The notes: generated by a model from the sequence alone, not told the origin. 38,740 nt of DNA from Comamonadaceae bacterium (GCA_947378785.1 CANCLK010000026.1:1-38740), one strand, 5' to 3'. Positions 15,534-24,230 are shown, counted from the first letter of the stretch. Numbers and translations are program-made.

Positions 15534-17777
15534 CTACGATGCCTTGCTCAAACCTTCTTTGACCCGTTCCGGCGTCAGCGGCAAACGCCTGAATCGAACG
15601 CCGGTAGCGTCAAATACCGCATTCCCCAACGCAGCACTGGTGGGGCCTTGTGAGGCCTCGCCTGTCCCCAAGAAGGGCGCACCAGGCCGGTCGATCAACA
15701 CCACGCTGACAGGCGGGACTTCAGAGAAAGTCAAGATGGGGTAGCTGCTCCAGTCGTTCGACAACACTTTGGTGTCGTCGAACTTCACCTCTTCTTTGAG
15801 AGACCAACTCAGCGACTGAATCAACCCACCCTCAATTTGATTGCTCACACCATCCGGGTTGACAATGTGGCCGGAGTCCGCCGATGCCACGGCGCGAATA
15901 ACGCGAATGCGTCCTGTCTGACGATTGACATCGACCTCCATCGCCACCGCGCAATAGCCGGCAATATTTTTGTACCGCGCAAAGCCGATGCCACGGCCGC
16001 GACCTTCGGTCTTGCGCCAGCTGGCCCAGCCAAATTTTTCAGCGGCCTTGACCAAGGCATCGCGCGCCCGTTCATCTTTCAAAAACCGCAGGCGGTACTC
16101 AACAGGATCAACCTGAGCCGCGACGGCCAGCTCGTCGATGAAAGACTCAATCGCAAAGACGTTAGCGTAAGCCCCCAGCCCACGGGTAGAGGATGCCCGC
16201 AGGGGCATCTCCGTGATGAAGTGGGTCAGCACCTTGTGACCCGGAAAGTCATACAAAGCGATCGCATTCCGGTCGGCCGCGTAGTTGGGCGGACCGCCGT
16301 TCACGGGCACCGGCAGAGTGAACGGTTTTTCCAAATAGCGCGCTGACAACAGGTTGCCTGGCTCGCCGCTGGGCCGTGTACCGTGCGGTGTGGACCACAA
16401 CTGCAAGTCCCAATCGAGGACATTGCCCTGCGCGTCCAAGCCGGCTTGGGTTTGAATCACCATCGCAGAACCATACGGTTCCCACAGATGTTCTTGCTCA
16501 CGGGTGTACTGCAGACGCACGGTTTTACCAGGCACGGCGGCCGCCAGCAAGGCGGCGTCTGCTGCAGCGTCATCGGCTAAGTTGTGACCGTAGCAACCGG
16601 CGCCTTGCATGTGCTGGCAACGCACCTTGTCGGGTGCCATGCCTAACATTTTGCTGATGGCCAAACTGGTTTCAAAGACCGACTGACTGTGCGTTTGAAT
16701 CAACATCACGCCGTCTGCACCCAGGGTGGCAATCGCCGCCGAGGTACCGATAGATGCATGCATGTGGTACGGCCGGTAGTACGTGGCCTGCATGGTTTTG
16801 GCGGGCACGGGACCACCCACACGCGGCTGTACTTTCGTCTGAATAATTTTGTTGGGTGTCGTTTTGCGCAACCAGTCAAAAATACCGTCATCGCCGGGCA
16901 ACACTTTCTCAACCTTCCATTTAGCGGTAGCTGTCAGTGCTTTGGCTGCGGCCAAGGCTTGACCCTCACGCTTGGCGATGACGCCCAGAAAACTGCCGTT
17001 GCGAACGACCTTCACCACGCCCGGCATTCTTTGAACTAGAGCCAGATTCACGGACAGCAATTTAGCTTGGTAGGTGGGAGGCCGTACGAGGTGGCCGTAA
17101 AGCATGCCCGCAGGGTGATGTTCCTGGAGAAACATCTCTTGCCCCAGCATTTTGGGGGCCAGGTCTAAGCGCGGAACCGGACGGCCGATGTAGCGGTACT
17201 CGCTGGCCGGTTTGAACTTGACTTGGCCGGTCGCCTCACGATTCAGCGCTTCACCCACAACCAAATCCCAGTACGCCACCTGTGCGCCCGAAGTGGATTG
17301 AATCAAACCATCTTTGACGCTGAGCGATGTGACCGGCTCCTTGAGCTTGTCAGCGGCAAGCTGCAACAAAATGGCACGCACTTCGGCCGAGGCCTGCTGC
17401 ACGGCTGTGGCGCAATAAGGCATAGAGAACGAACCGGCCGTGACCCCTTCATTGGGCACCAGCGCGGTGTCGCCCGAAATCACCTGAACCATCTTTAAAT
17501 CGATGTCCAGCTCGTCGGCGCAAATCTGCGTGACAGCCGTCAAAATCCCTTGGCCTAGTTCAACCTTGCCGACCATCAGCGTCACTGTCTTGTTGGCGTT
17601 GACACGCAACCATGCGCTGAGTTTTCGGTGGGTGTTCAAGTCGCCGGCCAAGCGCGGTTGAGCGCTGGCGGGGGCTCCTTGCGACAGGGCGTCTTCTAGC
17701 GGGATGGCAAAGGCCAGCGTCAGGTAACCGGTTGACTGTAAAAATCCGCGGCGCGTGGTGTTGATTTTTAAGCTCAT
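15534..17777 (-). CDS. iorB: Molybdopterin-binding subunit of an isoquinoline 1-oxidoreductase/aldehyde dehydrogenase-type hydroxylase
   Basis: This large catalytic subunit has 747 residues, typical of IorB-like enzymes. ATG 17777 is chosen because it lies 2 nt after the [2Fe-2S] subunit stop and starts a twin-arginine signal (TRRGFLQSTGYLTLAFA). The active-site glutamate is Glu707 in GTGEASQGP, and QGAGCYGHN and LRASSTRGLGAYANVF are cofactor-binding segments. With its small partner it hydroxylates an aldehyde or N-heterocycle with water. Electrons go through the iron-sulfur clusters to an acceptor, commonly cytochrome c, that is not encoded here. The Tat signal predicts periplasmic location. 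The real substrate is unknown, and the gene symbol marks the family only. Confidence 0.88.
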   Translation of the reverse strand: MSLKINTTRRGFLQSTGYLTLAFAIPLEDALSQGAPASAQPRLAGDLNTHRKLSAWLRVNANKTVTLMVGKVELGQGILTAVTQICADELDIDLKMVQVISGDTALVPNEGVTAGSFSMPYCATAVQQASAEVRAILLQLAADKLKEPVTSLSVKDGLIQSTSGAQVAYWDLVVGEALNREATGQVKFKPASEYRYIGRPVPRLDLAPKMLGQEMFLQEHHPAGMLYGHLVRPPTYQAKLLSVNLALVQRMPGVVKVVRNGSFLGVIAKREGQALAAAKALTATAKWKVEKVLPGDDGIFDWLRKTTPNKIIQTKVQPRVGGPVPAKTMQATYYRPYHMHASIGTSAAIATLGADGVMLIQTHSQSVFETSLAISKMLGMAPDKVRCQHMQGAGCYGHNLADDAAADAALLAAAVPGKTVRLQYTREQEHLWEPYGSAMVIQTQAGLDAQGNVLDWDLQLWSTPHGTRPSGEPGNLLSARYLEKPFTLPVPVNGGPPNYAADRNAIALYDFPGHKVLTHFITEMPLRASSTRGLGAYANVFAIESFIDELAVAAQVDPVEYRLRFLKDERARDALVKAAEKFGWASWRKTEGRGRGIGFARYKNIAGYCAVAMEVDVNRQTGRIRVIRAVASADSGHIVNPDGVSNQIEGGLIQSLSWSLKEEVKFDDTKVLSNDWSSYPILTFSEVPPVSVVLIDRPGAPFLGTGEASQGPTSAALGNAVFDATGVRFRRLPLTPERVKEGLSKAS

Positions 17778-17779
17778 GA

Positions 17780-18235
17780 TCAAGCTCCCTGCGCTGCACG
17801 CAGCACAGCACGCACGATGCGATTGTGTGCACCACAGCGGCACAAGTTGCCGTCGAGAGCAGAGCGAACCTCTGCATCAGTAGGCTTCGGGTTTCGGTCT
17901 AGCAGGGCTTGCGCCTGAACGATCATGCCGGAGGTGCAATAGCCGCATTGAGCCGCTTGCTCATCGATAAACGCTTGCTGCAGACGGCTCGGTTTGTCAC
18001 CCTCTTTCATGCCTTCCAGCGTTGTCACGCTGCGGCCAGCAACGGCTGACAACGGGGCAGCGCAGGAGCGAACCGGATTGCCATCAACCATCACCAAACA
18101 GGCACCGCATTGGGATTTTCCGCAGCCAAATTTACAACCGCTCATGTGGAAGTCGTGAGCCAAAACCTCCAACAAAGGAGTCGTGTCGGCCACCGGGCTG
18201 CGCACCGACTTTCCATTTAATTTAAAGCTGATCAA
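17780..18235 (-). CDS. iorA: [2Fe-2S] iron-sulfur subunit of the molybdenum hydroxylase
   Basis: The protein has 151 residues and two cluster domains. The plant-ferredoxin-type cluster is bound by Cys38, Cys43, Cys46 and Cys58 (GCGKSQCGACLV...RSC). The helical domain binds the second cluster through Cys97, Cys100, Cys132 and Cys134 (QCGYC...NLCRC). It passes electrons from the molybdenum centre in the partner subunit. It lacks a signal peptide and is presumably exported folded with IorB by the Tat system. The start is a TTG at 18235, supported by an AGGAG site 7 nt upstream. The gene lies between the amidohydrolase (34-nt gap) and iorB (2 nt). Confidence 0.9.
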   Translation of the reverse strand: MISFKLNGKSVRSPVADTTPLLEVLAHDFHMSGCKFGCGKSQCGACLVMVDGNPVRSCAAPLSAVAGRSVTTLEGMKEGDKPSRLQQAFIDEQAAQCGYCTSGMIVQAQALLDRNPKPTDAEVRSALDGNLCRCGAHNRIVRAVLRAAQGA

Positions 18236-18269
18236 GGGATGTCTCCTGTTTTTTTAATGTGCGTGAATC

Positions 18270-19376
18270 TCAGGCTTTGAGGCCCAGCATGCGGCGCGCG
18301 TTGCCGCCGAGGATGGCGACCCGCTCGGCATCGGTCAGCGGGGTGTTCATCACATGATCGACCGGGTGCTGCTCCCAAGGAATCGGATGGTCGGTGCCCA
18401 GCACGACCTGCGTCGCTCCGACTTCAGCGACGAGGTGGCGCAACGCCTCGGGTGTGAAAACAAGGGCGTCAAAATAAATTTGGCGGATGTACTCGCTGGG
18501 CTTTTTCTTGAGTTGAATGGCCGGGTTGCAATTCGACGGTGAGACAAAGCAGCTGAAGTCCATCCGGGGTGCGTAGCTACCAAGGTAGCCGCCACCATGG
18601 GCTGCGCAAATTTTGAGGTTTGGAAATTTATCTAGAACGCCCTCGAAGATCAAATGCTGCAAAGCGATGGTCGTGTCGAGCGGGTTGCCTATGACGTTTG
18701 ACATCCAACCATTGCCCTTGAAGCGTTTGGCCAGTTCAGGCGTGCTTTGGGGGTGAATGAACAAGGTCGCGCCCAGCGCTTCGGCTCGAGCCCAGACGTC
18801 GTGAAATTTAGGGTCTGAAAAATCGTCGCCCGCAACACTGCCACCGATCGCCACACCGCGAATACCTGGCAGCGTCATAGCGTGTTCAAGCTCTTCTAGG
18901 GCCAAGTCGGGAAACTGCAGGGACAGAGATGCAAAGGCAGAGAAACGCTCCGGTCGTGCCGCACAAAGCTCAGACAGTTTGGTGTTTTGAACCCGCACGA
19001 TGGCTGCCGAATTGATTCGATCACGCCGATACCAAAATGGGTTGATGCTGAGCACTTCCATGTCGATGCCCATGGCATCCATGGCCGCCAAGCGCTCTTC
19101 GATAACGATGAAATGCTCTGGCACACCTTTGACGGGCGGCAACACGCCCTTGGCATCTGCGCCCATCAGCGCCAACGCATCTTGCACATAGCAATGCGCA
19201 TGGACGTCGATTGTCTTCACCCGTTCACCGTTGACCAAAATGGGCAGGCGCCGGGAAGATGTCTGGCCGGGCGCGGGGACCCACGCCGATGACGCATTGA
19301 AAGTACTGCAGCCTGTGAGGGCGATGCCGGCGATCACACCGCCTGTAGCACCCATGAAATTTCGCCTAGAAGTCAT
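18270..19376 (-). CDS. Amidohydrolase-family (ACMSD-like) lipoprotein with Tat-type signal
   Basis: From ATG 19376 the protein has 368 residues; an AGAGGAA ribosome site supports this start. TSRRNFMGATGG is a twin-arginine motif. IALTGC with Cys23 is a lipobox, so export and lipidation are predicted, unusual for this family. The TIM-barrel metal site is visible: His59 and His61 (DVHAHC), a histidine in LFIHPQSTP, a histidine in CAAHGGGY and Asp in LGTDHP. Relatives include decarboxylases such as ACMSD and gamma-resorcylate decarboxylase and various hydrolases. It is the first gene of the seven-gene operon. The reaction is probably hydrolysis or decarboxylation of an aromatic or cyclic acid, but this is not decided by the sequence. 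Confidence 0.83.
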   Translation of the reverse strand: MTSRRNFMGATGGVIAGIALTGCSTFNASSAWVPAPGQTSSRRLPILVNGERVKTIDVHAHCYVQDALALMGADAKGVLPPVKGVPEHFIVIEERLAAMDAMGIDMEVLSINPFWYRRDRINSAAIVRVQNTKLSELCAARPERFSAFASLSLQFPDLALEELEHAMTLPGIRGVAIGGSVAGDDFSDPKFHDVWARAEALGATLFIHPQSTPELAKRFKGNGWMSNVIGNPLDTTIALQHLIFEGVLDKFPNLKICAAHGGGYLGSYAPRMDFSCFVSPSNCNPAIQLKKKPSEYIRQIYFDALVFTPEALRHLVAEVGATQVVLGTDHPIPWEQHPVDHVMNTPLTDAERVAILGGNARRMLGLKA

Positions 19377-19619
19377 CGTATTCCTCTTTAAATGAGCAAG
19401 ACTGCACCAACAGAAAACCAATCGTGGCCGATGGTAGGAGGTCGTTGTCGGCCTGCCCAATACCTTATTTAAAGACGCCCATGCCAAGCTGATATGGACG
19501 TCAAAAAAAATCGCAATTAGTATTCAAAATTTGAAATAAAACGGAATTAGTGAACTCTTTAAGATGCAGTAGTGGACTTCGCATTCAGTGAGAAATGCAC
19601 CTCATCGACGCTACTCTGG
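19377..19619. other. Intergenic region upstream of the seven-gene operon
   Basis: This is the longest gap in the window, about 243 bp and AT-rich in the middle. It must hold the operon promoter, but no convincing -35/-10 pair is visible; minus-strand TTGCGA followed by TATCAG at 16 bp is only a weak candidate. A 13-bp imperfect palindrome TTCAAAATTTGAA (19523-19535) lies between two copies of AATTAGT (19515-19521 and 19546-19552), which could be a regulator site. No RNA gene or intact small gene was recognised. Confidence 0.4.
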
Positions 19620-20654
19620 CTACCGATCAACATACTGCAAAGCGCGTTCGTAGTAACGCAAATCGAGGAACTTGTCGGGCGCAGGGGCAACGCCACCCCA
19701 CTGACCTTCAATTTCTGCGCGCAAGGACAGCATGTTGCGCATCCCCGTCATCTCAATGGCGCAATCTTTGAACAACCCGTGACCTGTGGTGGTCAGTGCC
19801 ACATAAGTCTGTTCAGCAACACGGCGCTCCAACTTTAGATTTTTTTGCAGCGTTTGCACGACCTGCTCACGGTTGGCCGGATCCTGCGTGGCACGACAGC
19901 CCTCAATGTAGGCCGATAAAAAGCGCTGCAACGTCCCCGCATTGGCCTCAGCCCAAGGGCGCATCACAAAGACACCACTGGACTGGTAAAGACCAAACAA
20001 ATCCATGGTGTTGCCCAGGCTCCTGGCGCCTCGATCTTTTGCAACAAAACTCCACGGTGGGTTGAGCATTGCCGAATGGCCTTCAGGAGTTTCAAGAGAT
20101 TTGGTTCTGATCTCTGTGCCGCCCAAGGGATTCATGGTGTAGTCCTTGCCGTCCACCAACCCCGCATTTTTGAGGATTTTTCGACCAATCAATGCGTAGG
20201 CGGTGTTGGTTGCATCCACGATGAAATTCTTGTTCCGAAGATCGGACACCTGTTTGAATTCCGGGCGCACCATCAACTCGTTCATGCCGCCGTCACCGCC
20301 CGCAACGATGACGACATCTTTCTTGGCGACCTCAATCATGGCCACCGCGTTGTCCACCGCCGCCACGGCAATGTCAAAGCGGCCGGCAGCTAAGCCGTCA
20401 CGCTGCATGTCTGAATTAGGTGTGAACTGCAGCACGGGCGTGATGCCGCGGCGGGTGAAGGCCCCACGCTCGACGGCCATGTAAATGGGAATGTTGCTGG
20501 CACCGCGAAAGACATTCACACGCAGCGTCACCGGATCATTCGGCGGAGGTGGCACTGGCGGCGCAACGGCACAAGCGGACAACCCGGCCAATACCGAAAC
20601 CACAAAAAGCAGCGACACCGTCCGCGTGATACGGATCCATACTTTGACATTCAT
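19620..20654 (-). CDS. ABC-type substrate-binding lipoprotein, NMT1/SsuA/THI5-like
   Basis: The chosen ATG at 20654 follows a GGAA ribosome site. The 344-residue protein has a lipoprotein signal with lipobox LSAC near residue 28. A proline-rich linker (PPVPPPPNDP) precedes the mature domain. That domain shows the nitrate/taurine/thiamine-precursor binding pattern: SNIPIYMAVERGAFTRRGI, LAAGRFDIAVAAVDNAVAM and VIVAGGDGG. Later segments include DLRNKNFIVDATNTAYALIGRK. No cognate permease or ATPase is adjacent. It follows the SGNH gene on the same strand by 128 bp. Periplasmic, substrate unknown. Confidence 0.85.
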   Translation of the reverse strand: MNVKVWIRITRTVSLLFVVSVLAGLSACAVAPPVPPPPNDPVTLRVNVFRGASNIPIYMAVERGAFTRRGITPVLQFTPNSDMQRDGLAAGRFDIAVAAVDNAVAMIEVAKKDVVIVAGGDGGMNELMVRPEFKQVSDLRNKNFIVDATNTAYALIGRKILKNAGLVDGKDYTMNPLGGTEIRTKSLETPEGHSAMLNPPWSFVAKDRGARSLGNTMDLFGLYQSSGVFVMRPWAEANAGTLQRFLSAYIEGCRATQDPANREQVVQTLQKNLKLERRVAEQTYVALTTTGHGLFKDCAIEMTGMRNMLSLRAEIEGQWGGVAPAPDKFLDLRYYERALQYVDR

Positions 20655-20782
20655 GTCAGCGTTCCATTCTTGTTGCGCAAGCAAAACCCCTGAAGCCCGG
20701 CTGGCCAAGGTAGCTTGGGATCAGAAAGATAACGCATTCTTTTTGCGCCCAAAAGAGGACTTAGCGAAATTCAGTATTCCAT

Positions 20783-21850
20783 TTATGGACGTCCGGCAAA
20801 GTCGGTCCGAGAAACTTTCAAAAGTTGCGGCAACAAAGCGTCTGCAGCCAGTTTGTGAGCCACAGTGTTCCAGTGACCATCGGCGGGCAAATAGTCAAAC
20901 TGTTCTCTGTAAGCCAACCAGTGGCGCGAAAAAATCGGTTGCATGTCAATCAACGCAAACCCAGCGTCATGCGCCAAGCGAGAAAAATGAGCCTGGTCTT
21001 GAAGATTCAGTGCTTGCGTTTTATTCTTGACACTGGGGTAAAGGGAGTTACGGTCACCATCCATCAAGAAGATGATCTGCAGCCCATGCGTCTTTTTAAG
21101 TGCGTTGAGTTCGGCCAAGTAATAGCGCATGAACATCAGCTTTTTCGTTGCGTTATCGGGCGGTGCTAACTTGCCAATGGGTTGACGCAATTTGAGCGTG
21201 ATGGCGCCCACAAACCATTCATGGAACTTCAAGTTGTAATAAATATAGCGAATCAACGCAGATTTCATTACCCAGAGCTTGAGTGAAGACTCCTGATAAA
21301 GATCGTGAAAGACGGTGACTTTTTGGCCTGCTTCGATAAATCCGTTATGTCCATGCAACGGCGCAGCGGCGATCTCGGACAGGTCGGACGGATCAGATGT
21401 TTTGACGAATACAACGACCGTTGATGGACGCATCATGGGCACAAATTTCTTCATCAATTGGAGCGAGTCAGCCAGCGTATTGCCAGAGGTTGCAACCGTT
21501 TCAATGCCTCTACCCAATGTCGATGCAAGACGTCCCTGCAGGGTTTCGGCGTAGTTGTGCATGAAGCTTTCAACAAAGCTGTCCCCGATGATCAAAACTT
21601 TGGAAGGCGACTGAGCAAAGTCAGCCGCATTGACGAATCCCAGATTATTTGTCACGCCATGGTGTACGTTCATCAAGTTCCAGCCGTGGGAATAGACGAA
21701 GGTTTGTTGGGGCAGGTAACGACTGTAGGGCTCAGCAGCACTGGTTGAGACCATGCGCAAACCAGAATTGACCGGAAGCACGCTAAAGCACACTTCCAGG
21801 ATGGCAAGCGCCAGCATGGCACCCAAAGCAAGATTGATTGAAAATCGCAT
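20783..21850 (-). CDS. AlgJ/AlgX-like SGNH-fold protein, probable O-acetyltransferase partner
   Basis: This 355-residue protein has one N-terminal hydrophobic segment (signal anchor, about residues 8-27) and a periplasmic SGNH-type domain. The nucleophile motif is VLIIGDSFVES (Ser91), and the Asp-His pair is in PADGHWN (Asp324, His326). TSGNTLADSLQ probably supplies the oxyanion block. Proteins of this type take acyl groups brought across the membrane by an MBOAT partner and place them on polysaccharides, as AlgJ/AlgX do for alginate. The gene is 8 nt downstream of the MBOAT gene, supporting that pairing. The glycan substrate is unknown. Confidence 0.83.
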   Translation of the reverse strand: MRFSINLALGAMLALAILEVCFSVLPVNSGLRMVSTSAAEPYSRYLPQQTFVYSHGWNLMNVHHGVTNNLGFVNAADFAQSPSKVLIIGDSFVESFMHNYAETLQGRLASTLGRGIETVATSGNTLADSLQLMKKFVPMMRPSTVVVFVKTSDPSDLSEIAAAPLHGHNGFIEAGQKVTVFHDLYQESSLKLWVMKSALIRYIYYNLKFHEWFVGAITLKLRQPIGKLAPPDNATKKLMFMRYYLAELNALKKTHGLQIIFLMDGDRNSLYPSVKNKTQALNLQDQAHFSRLAHDAGFALIDMQPIFSRHWLAYREQFDYLPADGHWNTVAHKLAADALLPQLLKVSRTDFAGRP

Positions 21851-21858
21851 GCGTGCCG

Positions 21859-23355
21859 CTAAAAATTGAAATACAAAAACTCTGAAACACCCCGTGTTTC
21901 AGAGATCGCCAGCAACAGAAAAATGATCGTTAGAAGAAAGCCCGACAACACTCCGCTCCATTTTTTTTCTAAATACTGCTGTATTCCATTGAGCTTTTCG
22001 CGCTCGAGAACTTCGTAAATATTAGGGGCCAGAAATGCGATGCTTGCGCACACCAGCACCCACAGCATGCCGGACTGGAGACTCATGATCCGGTTGATTC
22101 CTGCCAGATTTCCGGGCTGCAACGTGTACGTCCCTTGAAACAAGGCCCTGAGAACATCCAATGCCACAGCAATAGACGAAGCCCGAAAAAATACCCAAGC
22201 CAAAACGACTAAGAAGAACGTAAGACAGGTACCAGAAGCCAACATCAGCGGCCCACTTCCCCAGCTTCTTCCATTTCGCCCAACGCCTTTTCCGAGAAAA
22301 TTTTGCACGCCATGGTTCACGATCAAATACACACCGTGCAAAGCGCCCCACACAATGAAGGTCCAGTTAGCGCCATGCCACAGCCCACCCAGCAGCATGG
22401 TGATGAAAATGTTGAGGTAGCGCCGGATAGACCCCAAGCGATTTCCGCCTAAAGGTACATATAAATAATCTTTCAGGAAACTGGACAAGGTGATGTGCCA
22501 GCGATGCCAGAATTCAATGATCGATCGCGCCTTATAGGGCGAGTTGAAATTCACCGGCAACACAACGCCAAACATATATGACAAACCGTAGGCCATATCG
22601 CAATAGCCTGAAAAATCGAAATACAGCTGGAACGTGTAGGCCAGCGCACCCACCCAAGCCTCCGTCATAGTGAGACTGGCATGGTGCACATCAAATACGG
22701 GCCCCACAAATGCCGCCACGCCATCGGCAAGAACGACTTTTTTGAACAACCCGACAGAGAAAATCAGCAGGCCCAACGTGAGTCGCCCCTTTGAAAACAC
22801 ATGCGACTCGGGATTGACGAACTGCGGCATCATGTCTTTATGGTGAATGATGGGCCCCGCGATGAGGTGCGGGAAATAGGTGGCAAACAAACCGTAATTG
22901 GCAGCTTTGTACTCGCTGACCTTCTCCGCTTGGCAGTCAACCAGGTAGGCTATTTGCGTGAAGGTGAAAAATGAAATTCCAATCGGGAGAATGATCCCCA
23001 CAGGCTGCCACGCCCGCCCAAACAGCGTACCCACGCTCCCCAGAAAAAAATCAAAGTATTTGAAAAATATCAGCGCTCCCAAGTTCAGAACCAGACCAAG
23101 GGTCAGCGCGTGTTTAGCGCCTAGCTCATTCCCTGAATTTTTGCAGCGCTGGATCAGGCAGCCAATGCCGTAGTTGATGGCAATGGAGCCCAGTAGGAGC
23201 GGCAGAAAAGTCAGGCTCCAATAGCCATAAAAGCAAACCGAGGCCACCAACATGAAAACAATCGAAGCATTGATCGAATACTTTGAAAGTGCAAAATAAC
23301 CCGCAAGGCTCAGCGGTAAAAATACGAGGAAGAATGCAAACGAATTGAACAGCAT
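21859..23355 (-). CDS. MBOAT-family O-acyltransferase, AlgI-like
   Basis: This polytopic inner-membrane protein has 498 residues and about ten or more hydrophobic segments. The invariant catalytic histidine is His327 in LLGGLWHGANW. The second family signature WHRWH lies at 283-287, followed by SSFLKDYLYVPLGGNR. QIAYLVDC and LYFDFSGYCDMAYGLSYMFG are also diagnostic of the AlgI/DltB class. It would move acetyl groups from cytoplasmic acetyl-CoA to the periplasm for the SGNH partner. It lies 8 nt from both neighbours. No alginate biosynthesis genes are present, so the acceptor is a different glycan or lipid. Confidence 0.92.
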   Translation of the reverse strand: MLFNSFAFFLVFLPLSLAGYFALSKYSINASIVFMLVASVCFYGYWSLTFLPLLLGSIAINYGIGCLIQRCKNSGNELGAKHALTLGLVLNLGALIFFKYFDFFLGSVGTLFGRAWQPVGIILPIGISFFTFTQIAYLVDCQAEKVSEYKAANYGLFATYFPHLIAGPIIHHKDMMPQFVNPESHVFSKGRLTLGLLIFSVGLFKKVVLADGVAAFVGPVFDVHHASLTMTEAWVGALAYTFQLYFDFSGYCDMAYGLSYMFGVVLPVNFNSPYKARSIIEFWHRWHITLSSFLKDYLYVPLGGNRLGSIRRYLNIFITMLLGGLWHGANWTFIVWGALHGVYLIVNHGVQNFLGKGVGRNGRSWGSGPLMLASGTCLTFFLVVLAWVFFRASSIAVALDVLRALFQGTYTLQPGNLAGINRIMSLQSGMLWVLVCASIAFLAPNIYEVLEREKLNGIQQYLEKKWSGVLSGFLLTIIFLLLAISETRGVSEFLYFNF

Positions 23356-23363
23356 CGCTCAAT

Positions 23364-24230
23364 TCAAGCGCCGTATCTTGTCTGTAGCATGCTGTCCCGC
23401 AATAATTTTTTGTACTTGAAAAAAACTTTATTTTCCCAACGGGATGAGCTTTTTTTCTTGAGTAAATTAATCAAGTGCTTGAGCACCGAAAATCGCATCC
23501 ACGGCTTGTCTTTTCCGATGAAATGAACAATGCTCACTGGCCTTTTTGAGGGCTTATTTTCATCAGGTAATTCGTATGCGTTCTTGTCAATATAAGCATC
23601 TAGATGCGATTGAAAAATGTTGTAACCCTCGTCCAGATGCAGCTCCGTAGATGTCGGCCATTCAGCGTAATAGGCATTGATCAAATCTTGATCACCCAAG
23701 GCTTTACCGCCCAGCGCCGCAACTTCTACAACAGACTTTTCAAGCGTCTTCATTATTTTTTCTGGCAACCCTTGCTCTGGCTCAATCACCATGATTCCTG
23801 AGTTAAGTCGGATCCAGTCTGGATACAAAAACTTGCCCGCAGACACCGCCGACATGTGCGGCTTGTCAAACAATTCGTCTATGTTGCGCAACATGATCAT
23901 GTCGCTGTCGACGTACACCAACTTGCTGTAGTCAGTGAGGCCGAATATGTAGATCTTGTCGAAGGTGTTGCCCCAGTGACCTGATTTATTTTTAATCTCA
24001 ACCGGAACGAACATGCTTTCAGAACAGGTTGCTACGCGCATGCCCATCTTTTCCAAAAATTCTTTGGTTGACGACTGAATGTTGTTGGAGACCACCACCA
24101 ACAGTGGGTAATTTGATTTAAAGCGCCGGAGCGATTCATTCAACGCCAAGACGCCAGGCACATAACTTTCAGTGCTGAGCAAGGTCACGAATGATTCCGC
24201 AGGAATCGTTCGCAATGCGGGAACTTTCAT
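23364..24230 (-). CDS. GT8-family glycosyltransferase, glycogenin-like
   Basis: This 288-residue glycosyltransferase has a GT-A fold. The metal-binding DxD is Asp108-Ser-Asp110 in LVYVDSDMIML. LNSGIMVIEP and LGDQDLINAYY follow, and HFIGKDKPW supplies the second-metal histidine and nucleotide-sugar contacts, as in glycogenin. There is no signal peptide or membrane anchor, so it acts in the cytoplasm or peripherally at the membrane. The product could be a glycan that the MBOAT/SGNH pair then acylates. It is the first gene of that cassette, and its base composition is AT-richer than that of its neighbours. Donor and acceptor unknown. Confidence 0.87.
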   Translation of the reverse strand: MKVPALRTIPAESFVTLLSTESYVPGVLALNESLRRFKSNYPLLVVVSNNIQSSTKEFLEKMGMRVATCSESMFVPVEIKNKSGHWGNTFDKIYIFGLTDYSKLVYVDSDMIMLRNIDELFDKPHMSAVSAGKFLYPDWIRLNSGIMVIEPEQGLPEKIMKTLEKSVVEVAALGGKALGDQDLINAYYAEWPTSTELHLDEGYNIFQSHLDAYIDKNAYELPDENKPSKRPVSIVHFIGKDKPWMRFSVLKHLINLLKKKSSSRWENKVFFKYKKLLRDSMLQTRYGA

